DNA from: JBIOJM01 sp044450785
GTDB lineage: Bacteria; Planctomycetota; Planctomycetia; Isosphaerales; Isosphaeraceae
DNA: 22,708 nt
Assembly (NCBI GenBank): GCA_044450785.1
Contig: JBIOJM010000144.1
Coordinates: 1-22,708, forward strand
Direction of reading: 5' to 3'
The notes under the pieces are model-generated. The model was not told where the DNA came from. It saw nothing but the letters and a program-made list of their open reading frames with translations, and made no database searches. The position numbers were made by a program, and so were the translations under genes. Shown in pieces: positions 6,791-15,377 of this stretch (positions are counted from its first letter, which is position 1; each line of letters begins with the position of its first letter).

Positions 6791-9268
6791 TCACCGGCCT
6801 GGAACCTGCTTCTCCTCAGATTCGTAGCGTGCCAGACGCGCCCGGCGTTCAACGACAAATCGACGTGCCTCCTCGGAGGTCGGGTCGACGGTCTGGGCTT
6901 TCACCGCCGCTTCGAGGGACTGTCGCAGTGACCGCCCGACCGTTGCACGGTCGTCAGCCCTCCAAGCGTTCTTCGCATGTTGGAGATGCGCCTCGCAAAC
7001 CAGCAGGTACGGCTCGGCGTAGCCCGGACAGGTCCGGACAAACTCCGCGGCCAATGCGGTGAACAGGCGGGCGATTCGGCGGGCCTCCTCGTGATTCCCG
7101 ACAGAACGCTGGTCGGCCGCCATATGGATAATCATCGCTCTCATTTGCCAGGCAACGGTCGGGACCTCGGTCGGATCGAGCCCAAGTTCCGAGGTCTGTT
7201 TCGCGACGAAACGGACCGCTTGCTCGGCCCAGGCGGTGTCATCGAGGTCCGTGGGCTCTCGGTCCCTTGAGACCGGGCCAAAGGCACGGAGGCCGTACGT
7301 GCGGGCCGTCAACTCGGCGAGTGCCAGGACCAGCATCGTATGCCGGGGACCTCCGGGGCGCGCTTCGCTGGCGCGCCCGAGGCGGCTCGCGATCGACGGT
7401 CCGTCTGGTTTCCCGACGGCCGTCAGGGTCAAAGCCCTGGCGAGAATGAGGTCTTGCGAATCGCGGTGGGACTCGAGCAGCGATTCAAACAGGTTCAGTT
7501 TCTCTTGGAGGAACCGTCTCGCCCGATCGGGCTGTCCGAGGAGGGCCAGATGATCCGCCAATCGTCGCTCACTGAGCGAGAGCTCGAAGAGCGGGCCCGA
7601 AACGTCCCGGTTCCCGCATAACGTGCGATAGATCAACGTGGACGTCGTGTCCCAGCTACGGATCTCCGTCTCGCTTGCCACCGCGTCCCTCATCCGTGCC
7701 AGGCTGCTCATCGCATACAGTTGTTGTGTTCGAGCCTTGTCCGGGTCCGCGCCCCGCGCGATGCACGCCTCCCAGAGCGCGATGGACTCCTCCAGGAGAG
7801 GCCGCGCCGCCTCATCTCGACTTCCATTGCTGCGGTAGACCGAGGCGAGCAGCAGGTCGACGGTCGCCAGTTGCTCTTGTCCGCTCGGCTCGAGCGCGTT
7901 CCTCCGCAAGAGCTCGAACTGTCGGGCCCGGGTCTGCTCCAGGGCACCTTCGAAGTAAGGCGGGAGCGCCCACCCATTTTTCGGATCGAGATTGCTCTGG
8001 TAGGCCAAGTCGCAGATCTCGCGCAGGGACTGTGAGGCGACCTCATAATTCGCTCGGGCCACGTCGTGCAAACCCTCCGCCTTCCGGCGCTCCGATTCGG
8101 CCCGGCGCCAGAGGACAAGCAGACTCAAGACACCCAGGATCAGGGTCGTCGCGAGTGTGGCCCCGAGCGCGGCGGTCAGCGGACGGCGGCGAGCCCACCG
8201 CCAGGCCCTTTCCGGACTCGAGAACGGTCGGGCCGTGATCGGCCGCCCTTCCCGCCAGCGCCGGAGGTCGTCCGACAGGGCGTCCATGGTCGCGTATCGC
8301 CGCTTCGGGTCCTTCCTGAGGCAGGTCGCGCAGATCGTCTCCAGGTCCTGCGGGATGCCCGGATTCAGCCGGCGTGGAGGCGCGGGATCCTGGTGCCGGA
8401 TCTGATCCATCGTCTCCGCCAGTGAGGCGGCCCGGAACGGCGGCCGGCCCGTCAGCAGCTCGTAGAGGATCGAGCCCAAGGCGTACACGTCGGAGGCAGG
8501 CCCGACCGCCAGGCGGTCTGGTTCGACTTGCTCGGGTGCCATGTAAGATGGAGTTCCCCACGGCCCGCGCATCGTGGTGCGGGTCATCCCGGAATCATCC
8601 GTGTCCCGTGCGATCCCGAAGTCGGCCACCTTGGGAGAGGTCGTTTCCCAGGGGGTTCCATGATCCGAATCGAGCAGGATGTTCGAGGGCTTCAGGTCCA
8701 GGTGAAGCAAACCGGCCCGATGAACCGCGGCCACGCCACCGGCGATCTTCTCTGTGAGTGAGGCCGAGGCGGCGGCGGGCAAGGGACCGTCAAGGCGGTC
8801 CTTCAGACTTCCGCCCGGGACGTACTCGAGGACGAGGTAAAGGCAGCCGTTCGCCTCGCCCACGTCGTGGATTTGCACGACGCGCGGGTCGCGCACGCGG
8901 GCAACCGAGTGGGCCTCGCGAAGCCAGTAGTCCCTCTCCCTCGCCCCATTGACGGGGCCGCCCGAGATGATCTTCAGGGCGACGCGACGCGCCAAGCGGG
9001 GTTGCCATGCCCGGTAGACGACGCCCATGCTGCCCCGCCCGAGTTCCTGCTCGATCACGAAGCCCGGGATCGCCGGCAGGTCGGCCCGCTCCGGGACGAT
9101 CGGGACAAGGGATTCTTCCCACCCCGCCCCTCCGTTCGCCAGCCTCTCCAGGGAGGATTGACAGTCGGCGCAGAGCTCGATGTGCCGCTCCAGCTCCTCG
9201 AATCGCGTGCCCTCCGCGATCTCGACGCCGAGTCGTCCCAGGATTTCGTTGGACGGACAGGATGTCAC
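6791..9268 (-). CDS. Membrane Ser/Thr kinase with N-terminal HxxxCxxC segment and TPR-like C-terminus
   Basis: The start is GTG 9268: a strong GAGGAGG lies 7 bases before it, 2 bases past the stop of the sigma gene, whereas the longer ATG frame would overlap sigma. Product 825 residues. Residues about 1-40 hold CPSNE and ELERHIELCADCQ, a Hx3Cx2C motif (H29, C33, C36) like zinc-binding anti-sigma domains. Residues about 69-340 are a Hanks kinase: GRGSMGVV (78-85), lysine 99, HLDLKPSN (188-195), ADFGIA (215-220), MAPEQ. The usual HRD arginine is leucine, so this is a non-RD kinase. A membrane helix follows (TTLILGVLSLLVLW, near 375-395), then TPR-like helices to the end. It likely works with the adjacent ECF factor as an ECF/kinase pair, a combination known in planctomycetes. 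Ligand and targets cannot be read from the sequence. Confidence 0.92.
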   Translation of the reverse strand: MTSCPSNEILGRLGVEIAEGTRFEELERHIELCADCQSSLERLANGGAGWEESLVPIVPERADLPAIPGFVIEQELGRGSMGVVYRAWQPRLARRVALKIISGGPVNGARERDYWLREAHSVARVRDPRVVQIHDVGEANGCLYLVLEYVPGGSLKDRLDGPLPAAASASLTEKIAGGVAAVHRAGLLHLDLKPSNILLDSDHGTPWETTSPKVADFGIARDTDDSGMTRTTMRGPWGTPSYMAPEQVEPDRLAVGPASDVYALGSILYELLTGRPPFRAASLAETMDQIRHQDPAPPRRLNPGIPQDLETICATCLRKDPKRRYATMDALSDDLRRWREGRPITARPFSSPERAWRWARRRPLTAALGATLATTLILGVLSLLVLWRRAESERRKAEGLHDVARANYEVASQSLREICDLAYQSNLDPKNGWALPPYFEGALEQTRARQFELLRRNALEPSGQEQLATVDLLLASVYRSNGSRDEAARPLLEESIALWEACIARGADPDKARTQQLYAMSSLARMRDAVASETEIRSWDTTSTLIYRTLCGNRDVSGPLFELSLSERRLADHLALLGQPDRARRFLQEKLNLFESLLESHRDSQDLILARALTLTAVGKPDGPSIASRLGRASEARPGGPRHTMLVLALAELTARTYGLRAFGPVSRDREPTDLDDTAWAEQAVRFVAKQTSELGLDPTEVPTVAWQMRAMIIHMAADQRSVGNHEEARRIARLFTALAAEFVRTCPGYAEPYLLVCEAHLQHAKNAWRADDRATVGRSLRQSLEAAVKAQTVDPTSEEARRFVVERRARLARYESEEKQVPGR

Positions 9269-9275
9269 CCTTCGA

Positions 9276-9282
9276 CCTCCTC
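9276..9282 (-). promoter_or_regulatory. Strong ribosome binding site deciding a GTG start
   Basis: GAGGAGG sits on the minus strand immediately after the sigma-factor stop codon (9287-9285) and 7 bases before GTG 9268. It favours this start over the upstream in-frame ATG at 9451 and suggests translation coupled to the sigma gene. Confidence 0.8.
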
Positions 9283-9284
9283 GC

Positions 9285-9947
9285 TCAAATTGGGGCGCGG
9301 AAGGCACTCCCCATTCGCGGTGCGGAGCCGGCCTCCCCCGATTCCTCCAGGACCTTTCGGCCCTCTTCCCGGAGCATCCGCCGCACCCGCTTCTGGGCGG
9401 CGAAAGTCGCGGCGTAGCTCTTTCCCAGGTTGTCCGCGGCCTCCCGGACACTGCAATCCTCGACGGCGACGAGCCAGAAGGCTCTCCACGTCTCAGGGTT
9501 CACCTGGACGCGGACGTGCTCGTGAATCTCGGCCGCCAAGGTCAGGAGCCGAGGGTGTTCGGTCTCCCGTGGCTCATCGTCCTCCGCCCTCGCTCCGCCG
9601 CCCTTGGCCGGGGGGCCGTCGGGGCCAAACGCCTGGTCGAGCGAGACATCGCCAACGGATCCTCGCTCCCTGAGCCGGTCGATCAAGCGGGAGTCGCAGT
9701 AGCGACGGAGCCACGAGCGGAACGAGCCGGTCGGGTCGTAACGGAAGGTCAACAGACGCTGGGACAGGCCGATCCAGATCCGCTGGCAGACTTCGTCGGT
9801 GGCGTCGTCGTCAAGGTGGAAGCGGCGGCACCGCGAGCGCACCAGCGGCGCGTATCGTGCGACGAACTCGCCCCAGGCGGGATGATCCCTCCAATCGGCG
9901 AGCCGCAACAGGAGTATTGGATTCGTGGTACCCGGGTTGGCCGGCAT
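9285..9947 (-). CDS. ECF-type sigma-70 family RNA polymerase sigma factor
   Basis: 220 residues from ATG 9947. Residues about 25-95 match sigma region 2: FVARYAPLVRSRCRRFHLDD, then DEVCQRIWIGLSQRL and FDPTGSFRSWLRRYC-like sequence. A charged linker (about 95-135) leads to region 4 at about 140-205, with an HTH-like CSVREAADNLGKSYAATFAA followed by KRVRRMLREEG. The length fits an ECF factor without extra domains. It is the first gene of a minus-strand set and is followed after 16 bases by a kinase bearing an HxxxCxxC segment. Planctomycetes are known for ECF factors encoded beside Ser/Thr kinases, so this factor is likely controlled by that kinase through phosphorylation, binding or both (inference). 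Its target promoters are unknown. A weak AGGGA precedes the ATG. Confidence 0.92.
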   Translation of the reverse strand: MPANPGTTNPILLLRLADWRDHPAWGEFVARYAPLVRSRCRRFHLDDDATDEVCQRIWIGLSQRLLTFRYDPTGSFRSWLRRYCDSRLIDRLRERGSVGDVSLDQAFGPDGPPAKGGGARAEDDEPRETEHPRLLTLAAEIHEHVRVQVNPETWRAFWLVAVEDCSVREAADNLGKSYAATFAAQKRVRRMLREEGRKVLEESGEAGSAPRMGSAFRAPI

Positions 9948-10267
9948 CGTCCCTGGAAACCTCTCGTCATGGACCGAAGGGCCCCGAATCGGCCAAGCCC
10001 ATGCGGCTCAACCGGTTAGAGGGGCGTGTTAATGGCTCTCGTATATAAGAATGAGGGGCGTTTCCTTGGAGGCCCCGATCGAATTCGCGTCTCCACTATA
10101 CTACCCGCGCCGCCGCTCGCGAGTCGAGTGTCGGGCGCGGCGACGCGGCCGGGATGACTGGACCGGCGGCAAAGGAACACGCCGTTGGTGTACCGGCCGG
10201 ACTGCTGGAGGATTTCCCGATGGGCGAGACCCTGTAGCCTGTCAATCAAGCAATCAGGAACGACACC
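9948..10267. other. Divergent intergenic region between sigma factor and beta-helix gene
   Basis: This 320-base gap separates two divergently transcribed genes and should hold both promoters. AT-richer patches are seen at 10041-10049 (GTATATAAG) and 10097-10102 (TATACT), but I find no convincing -35 partner for either. The right part (10154-10242) resembles the leader of the kinase pseudogene at 13105 and contains a six-codon micro-frame MGETL-stop at 10220-10237 behind GGAGG. Confidence 0.5.
10184..10242 (+). repeat. Decayed copy of the zinc-ribbon/kinase leader
   Basis: Bases 10184-10230 match 13069-13115 without gaps at 40 of 47 positions, including GGAGGAT, a start codon and GGGCGAGAC. 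After that, removing two bases (TA in CTGTAGCCTGT) restores the coding of the other copy (Thr-Leu-Ala-Cys). Similarity ends near 10242, 26 bases before the beta-helix gene starts. As it stands it encodes only MGETL. Confidence 0.7.
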
Positions 10268-13009
10268 ATGACCGCGATTTCCAAGCGACGTAGCCCGACA
10301 AACAACTCACGCACCCGGCGACGACGCCCGTCCGTCGAGTTGCTCGAAACACGGCAACTGCTGTCCACGTTCGTCGTGACCAACACCGGCGATAGCGCCG
10401 CTGTCGGCAGCGGCAGTCTCCGGCGGGCGATCCTCGACTCGAACGGCGACCTTGCCCAGACGAACCTGATCACATTCAACATCCCGGCGAGGGGTGGCCC
10501 GACGATCAACGTAGTGTCCGCCCTCCCGGCGATCACGCAGTCCGTGACGATCGACGGGACGACGGAGCCGGGTTACAGCGGGACCCCGCTCGTCGAGGTG
10601 AACGGGGCGGGCGCCGGCAGCGGGACGGACGGGCTGCAGGTCGAGGCGGATGACACCACGGTTCAGGGCCTGATCATCGCTCAGTTCAGCCAGGACGGGA
10701 TCTACGTATCGGCCAGCAACGACGCGATCGCCGCCAACTACATCGGCACGGCCCCGACGGGGACGTCGGCGCTCGGGAATGGCCGGCAGGGGGTGCTGGT
10801 CAATGGATCGAACGACACGATCGGCGGGTCGACGGCGGGATCAGGGAACGTCATCGCGGGAAATGGCAATGACGGGTTGCAGATCGCCGGGTCAGGAGCC
10901 ACCGGCGATGTCGTCCAGGGGAACGTGATCGGCAAGGCTGCCGTTTTCTCCGCAGGGGGTCCGAACGGACGATTCGGCATCCTCGTGAACTTCCAGGCGT
11001 CGCACAACCTGATCGGGACCAACGGCGACGGCGTCAACGACTTCTCCGAGCTGAATCTTATCTCCGGAAATAGCTCGTGGGGTATCGAAATCTCCGACCC
11101 GGGGACCCAGGATAACGTGGTCGCCGGCAACTACATCGGCACCGGCGTCCACGGAGAGGGGACGAACCCCAACGGCGGAGGTGGGGTCCTGATCCAAGAT
11201 GGGGCCACCGCCAACCTCATCGGTACCGACGGTATCTCGTCCGCCAACGCCGACGAGGTCAACGTGATCTCCGGCAACAACGGCGCGGCGGGGATCATGA
11301 TCAGTGACTCCGGGACCAACTTCAACGTCGTCGCCGGCAACCTCATCGGCACCGACGCCTTGGGTGCCAACCCGCTCGGCAATTCCGGCGATGGGGTCTT
11401 GATCGCGGATGGCGCCCAGTCGAACCGGATCGGCGTCAACGCCGGAGACCCCGGCGCGGCGGCCGAGCCGAACGTGATCGCGGCCAACAGCTTCTCCGGG
11501 GTCTCGCTCAGCGACCCGGGGACCAACTTCAACTCGGTGTCCGGGAACTACATCGGCACCAATCCTACCCTCGGGTCCACCTCCCTGGGCAATGGCGAGG
11601 ACGGCGTCTCGATCGCCAACGGCGCCCAGTCGAACACGATCGGCGGCTCGACGGCCCTCGCCAATTTCATCCGCTTCAACGCTCAGAACGGCGTCGGCGT
11701 GTACAACAACGCGACGACGGGGAACACGATCCGCTTCAACTCGATCGACCGCAACATCGAGCTGGGGATCGATCTGGGGGGAGGTGGCAGTCCCAATAAC
11801 TTGGAGAATTGCCCGAGCATCACGTCGGCCGGCTACGGAACGACGACAACGGTCGGCGTTTCGTTCGTCAGTCTGCCCAACGGTTCCTACACGATCGACT
11901 TCTATGCGAGCCCCATTGGCGATGGCGAAGGCAACCGCTGGCTCGGCTCAGTCTCGGTGACGACGGACGCGAATGGACAGGTCAATCCACCGACGACGTT
12001 CAACCTCCCGGCGAACACCAAACCCGACACATGGATCACGGCGACGGCCACCGATCAGGCAGGAGATACTTCCGAATTCTCGAACGCGTTGCAACTCCTC
12101 AAGCTCTCGTCCCAGGTGACCGTGATCCCCTCCACCACCTCTGTGACCTACGGACAGTCCCTGACTTTCACCGCGAAGGTCGCACCGGTTGACTCCGGCC
12201 TCTCCCCCCCGACGGGAACCATTCAGTTCCAGCTCGATGGCTTGGACCTCGGTCCCGTGGTCAACCTGGTCAGCGGCGCCGCCACGAGCATCAGCACCAG
12301 TACACTTCCGGCCGGTCATCACACGATCAGCGCGGTCTACTCGGGCGACTTGACCTACACGATCACCTACGTCAACGGCCAGTTGACTGTCAAAAAGGCC
12401 CCGCTCACGATCACGGCCGCTTCCCAGACCATGGTGGCCGGCCAGGCCGTCCCGTCCCTGACGGCAAGCTTCAGCGGGTTCGTCAACGGTGATACAGCAG
12501 CCAGCCTCACCACGCCGCCCACGATCTCGACCCCGGCGACCTCGGCCAGCCCGGCGGGCAGCTATCCCATCGTCGCGAGCGGCGCCGGCTCGCCCAATTA
12601 CACGATCCGCTTCGTCAACGGCACGCTCACAGTGCTCCCTGCGCTGGCGACCGTCCAGAATGTCTCGATCACGAAGATGACGGTCAAGCATAAGACAACG
12701 CTGGTGATCGTCCTGCAATTCAGCGAAGCGCTCTATTACGTGGACGCCCAGAATCTCAAGACTTATCACCTCGTCACCGTGCCCAAGAGCAAGAAACAGA
12801 AGGGCAAGCCGGTGGCGCTGGCGAAGGCGAGCTACAACTCCACAACGTTCACGGTAACGCTGACGACCCGCAAACCGCTGGTCCTGAATCCACCGATCAA
12901 GCTCACCGTCGTGGCTGCCAGTCTGCTGGATACTCTGGGCCGCCCGCTGAACGGCGGCACGAATTCCGTGGCCACTCTCAGCCAGACAGGTGTCACCGTC
13001 AACAGTTAA
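10268..13009 (+). CDS. Large secreted right-handed beta-helix protein with Ig-like and MBG domains
   Basis: 913 residues. The ATG follows CAGGAACGACACC, an AGGA at reasonable spacing. The N-terminus has an arginine-rich stretch and ELLETRQLLS (about 24-33), the LEPR-XLL-like signature that opens many planctomycete surface proteins; a classical hydrophobic signal peptide is not obvious. SGSLRRAILDSNGD (about 48-61) resembles the CSLREA-type segment before beta-helix domains. Residues about 100-520 are beta-helix coils marked by repeated NYIGT, NVIAGN, NLISGN and GVLVxxG units. About 614-705 is an Ig-like (Big-type) domain with TPPTGTIQF-like strands, and about 707-790 an MBG-type domain (LTITAASQTMVAGQAVPSLT). 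The last 120 residues form a further beta-rich domain with a basic patch (KSKKQKGK). It is probably a cell-surface or matrix protein binding glycans or other proteins; no catalytic residues can be identified. Confidence 0.9.
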   Translation: MTAISKRRSPTNNSRTRRRRPSVELLETRQLLSTFVVTNTGDSAAVGSGSLRRAILDSNGDLAQTNLITFNIPARGGPTINVVSALPAITQSVTIDGTTEPGYSGTPLVEVNGAGAGSGTDGLQVEADDTTVQGLIIAQFSQDGIYVSASNDAIAANYIGTAPTGTSALGNGRQGVLVNGSNDTIGGSTAGSGNVIAGNGNDGLQIAGSGATGDVVQGNVIGKAAVFSAGGPNGRFGILVNFQASHNLIGTNGDGVNDFSELNLISGNSSWGIEISDPGTQDNVVAGNYIGTGVHGEGTNPNGGGGVLIQDGATANLIGTDGISSANADEVNVISGNNGAAGIMISDSGTNFNVVAGNLIGTDALGANPLGNSGDGVLIADGAQSNRIGVNAGDPGAAAEPNVIAANSFSGVSLSDPGTNFNSVSGNYIGTNPTLGSTSLGNGEDGVSIANGAQSNTIGGSTALANFIRFNAQNGVGVYNNATTGNTIRFNSIDRNIELGIDLGGGGSPNNLENCPSITSAGYGTTTTVGVSFVSLPNGSYTIDFYASPIGDGEGNRWLGSVSVTTDANGQVNPPTTFNLPANTKPDTWITATATDQAGDTSEFSNALQLLKLSSQVTVIPSTTSVTYGQSLTFTAKVAPVDSGLSPPTGTIQFQLDGLDLGPVVNLVSGAATSISTSTLPAGHHTISAVYSGDLTYTITYVNGQLTVKKAPLTITAASQTMVAGQAVPSLTASFSGFVNGDTAASLTTPPTISTPATSASPAGSYPIVASGAGSPNYTIRFVNGTLTVLPALATVQNVSITKMTVKHKTTLVIVLQFSEALYYVDAQNLKTYHLVTVPKSKKQKGKPVALAKASYNSTTFTVTLTTRKPLVLNPPIKLTVVAASLLDTLGRPLNGGTNSVATLSQTGVTVNS

Positions 13010-13068
13010 GATGGCTCAGTGACTGGTCCGCTCGCGGAGGACCGCTCCGTCGATGATCGTCATATGGA

Positions 13069-13115
13069 GTTGGTGGACCAGCCGGCCGGCCGGAGGATCT
13101 CCCAATGGGCGAGAC
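13069..13115 (+). repeat. Leader of the kinase pseudogene, shared with 10184-10230
   Basis: This 47-base block includes GGAGGAT, the ATG at 13105 and GGGCGAGAC. It matches the block before the beta-helix gene at 40 of 47 positions without gaps. A short TGACTGG(A/T)CCG match further upstream (13019 and 10154) suggests the similarity once extended to the left with indels. Confidence 0.7.
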
Positions 13116-15217
13116 ACTTGCCTGTACCGAGTGTGGTGCGAGCCTGCCTCCCGGCTCCCCTCTTCGGCTCTGCGCGCGCTGCCAGAACCGGGCCGCCCTC
13201 GCCGCGACCGCAACGTACCGGCCGGCGGAGCAGGCGGAAGGCAGGGTTGGCCGCTGGCCAGCCCGACGGTTAGCCTCTCCGAGTTCCGGGGCGCGACCCT
13301 CGAGCTTGGCTTGCTCGACGCCAAGGAGCTGGAGCGGTTCTCCTTGACGCCTGACGACGTGCCCCGCCTCGCCGGCGCCCTCGTGCGGGCCGGCAAGATG
13401 ACCCCCTACCAGGCGGCGGCCCTAGCCCAAGGGAAGGCGAAGGGACTCATCATCGGCCCCTACCTCGTGATCGACAAGCGCGGACAGGGCGGCATGGGGG
13501 TCGTCTTCAAGGCGCGTCATCGTCCAACCTGCCAGGTCGTCGCGCTCAAGGTCTTGCCCCCCTCGTTCGGACGCGACCGCGAGGCCGTGCTCCGCTTCCG
13601 GCGCGAGGTCGAGGTCGCGGGCCGGCTCGATCACCCCAACATCGTCGCGGCGCTCGACGCCAGCGAGGACCGCGGCGTCCACTTCCTGGCAATGGAGTTC
13701 ATCGAGGGTCAAGACCTCGAAGCGCTCGTGACCTCGGGTGGCCCCTTGCCGATCGAGCTGGCGCTCCACTGCGCCATCCAGGCGGCACGCGGCATGGAGG
13801 CCGCCCATGCAAAGGGGATCATCCACCGCGACATCAAGCCGGCCAACCTGATGCTCGCCAAGTCGGGAGTGGTCCAGGTGCTCGACCTCGGCCTGGCACG
13901 CGTGATCGAGGGGACCAGCCCGCTCGGCAAGTCCGTGTCCGGCTCGTTGACGCAGACCGGGGCCTACATGGGGACCGTCGACTTCACCGCCCCCGAGCAG
14001 GCCGATGATGCCAAGAAGGCCGACCACCGGGCCGACATCTACAGCCTGGGTTGCACCCTGTACTTGAGGAATACTCCGACTTTGTCGCCCGTGTCGAGTT
14101 CCACCTCTCACCGGGTGCCAATAACGGATTGGCGATCCGCTACCCCGGCCACGGCGACCCGGCGGAATCCGGCATGTGTGAAATCCAGATCCTCGACGAC
14201 ACGGCCCCGAAATTTGCCAACCTCGATCCCCGAATGTACCATGGCTCGGCCCTCGGGATGGTCGCTGTGCAACGCTGGCACTTGCGTCCCGTCGGCGAAT
14301 GGAACTCACAGGAAGTCACGGTCCAGGGCTCGAAGATCAAGGTCGAGCTGAACGGCCTCCTCATCCTCGACACCGACCTCGGCCAGACCCACGAATTCAT
14401 GCAGCCCCATCCGAACAAGGATCGTACCTCGGGTTACTTCGGCTTGACCGGCATCGACGGTCCGGTCGAGTTCCGCGAGATCGAGATCATGGAGTTGAAT
14501 GTGGGAGGGTCGGTCCGCTCGACGGCGGCCACCTTGAAATCCACTCGCGTCCTGTTCGTCGACGACTTCAACGATCCCGGGAGTGGCTGGCCCAAGGACA
14601 CTCCCGAGGAGAGCGCTCGAAACGCACCCGAACACCACGGCTATCAAGACGGTGTTTACCGCATCGACGCCAACGTGGGCGGCTGGGCCAGGAGCTGGCC
14701 GTGCCCTGGCCGACCGCTCCCTGAGTTCGTCTGCGAGGTCGTGGGCCGGGTCTATGGCGACAAGCCCACGAGCCGGGGATCGCTGGGCGTGCACGTGCAC
14801 AGCGATCATGGCGGCTTCCAGTTGCGGATCAACAGCGACAACCAGCTCTTCCTCGAGCCGAGCAACTGGACAGCGAAAATGCATCCCAATTTCCCCAGGG
14901 TCGGGCCGATCACTCATCCGGCCATCAAGCCGGGCGGTAAGGACTTCAACACGTTCGTCCTCCGCGTGAAGAAGCGCCAGGTCGAGATCCTCGTCAACTC
15001 GGTCAGGGTGTGCGACCCGGTGAAGTTCGAGTCGGACCTGACTCCCGCTCGGTTGAGTCTCGGAGTCTTCTGTGACGTTCCTTCGATCCGCGCGGAGTTC
15101 GACCGGATCGAAATCAAGGAACTTTCACCAGAGCCGGCGGCCGGCGCCCCGACGGCCCCCCCGGGCGAACCTAACTCGCGCGCCGTCCGAGGGCGGGATC
15201 TTCCGGAACCTGGTTGA
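13105..15217 (+). pseudogene. Decayed zinc-ribbon / Ser-Thr kinase / DUF1080 fusion gene
   Basis: Three pieces of one gene lie in three frames. (1) 13105 to about 13240: MGETLACTECGASLPPG...LCARCQ, a CxxC...CxxC zinc ribbon behind GGAGG. (2) About 13270-14070: an N-terminal planctomycete segment (LLDAKELERF, MTPYQAAALAQGKA) and a kinase with RGQGGMGVVFKAR, HRDIKPANLML, LDLGLA (DLG for DFG) and APEQ, ending abruptly at ADIYSLGCTLYL. (3) About 14066-15217: a DUF1080 / 3-keto-disaccharide-hydrolase-like domain (EYSDFVARVEFHLSPGANNG) followed by a second concanavalin-like domain (DDFNDPGSGWP). The kinase C-lobe (after subdomain IX), any linker and the first strands of DUF1080 are absent, and the join changes frame. 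Piece 3 alone could be opened from a TTG at 14051, but no ribosome binding site supports it. The domain identities are secure; the exact frame of the first shift is not. Confidence 0.85.
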
Positions 15218-15377
15218 CCGTCCGACGCTCGTGGCTCCCTGGCAAGGACTGGACCCGGCACAACCAACAGGTACGATGATTCTAAGCGTGATTCGGGAGA
15301 ATGCCACTCATGAATGAGCTTCGTTGCTGCGCAACCGATTTGAGCCAGGGCGCACGTCTGATGCGAAGGAGGAAGGG

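Noticed and set aside
5645..6931. A 428-codon plus-strand open frame
   Set aside because: It is the mirror of the beta-propeller gene, whose protein is recognisable on the minus strand.
11948..12769. A 273-codon minus-strand frame inside the beta-helix gene
   Set aside because: The plus strand encodes clear Ig-like and MBG domains here; the minus product is low-complexity and unlike known proteins.
13422..14309. A 295-codon minus-strand frame opposite the kinase pseudogene
   Set aside because: It mirrors the kinase codons; HRDIKPAN and APEQ are on the plus strand.
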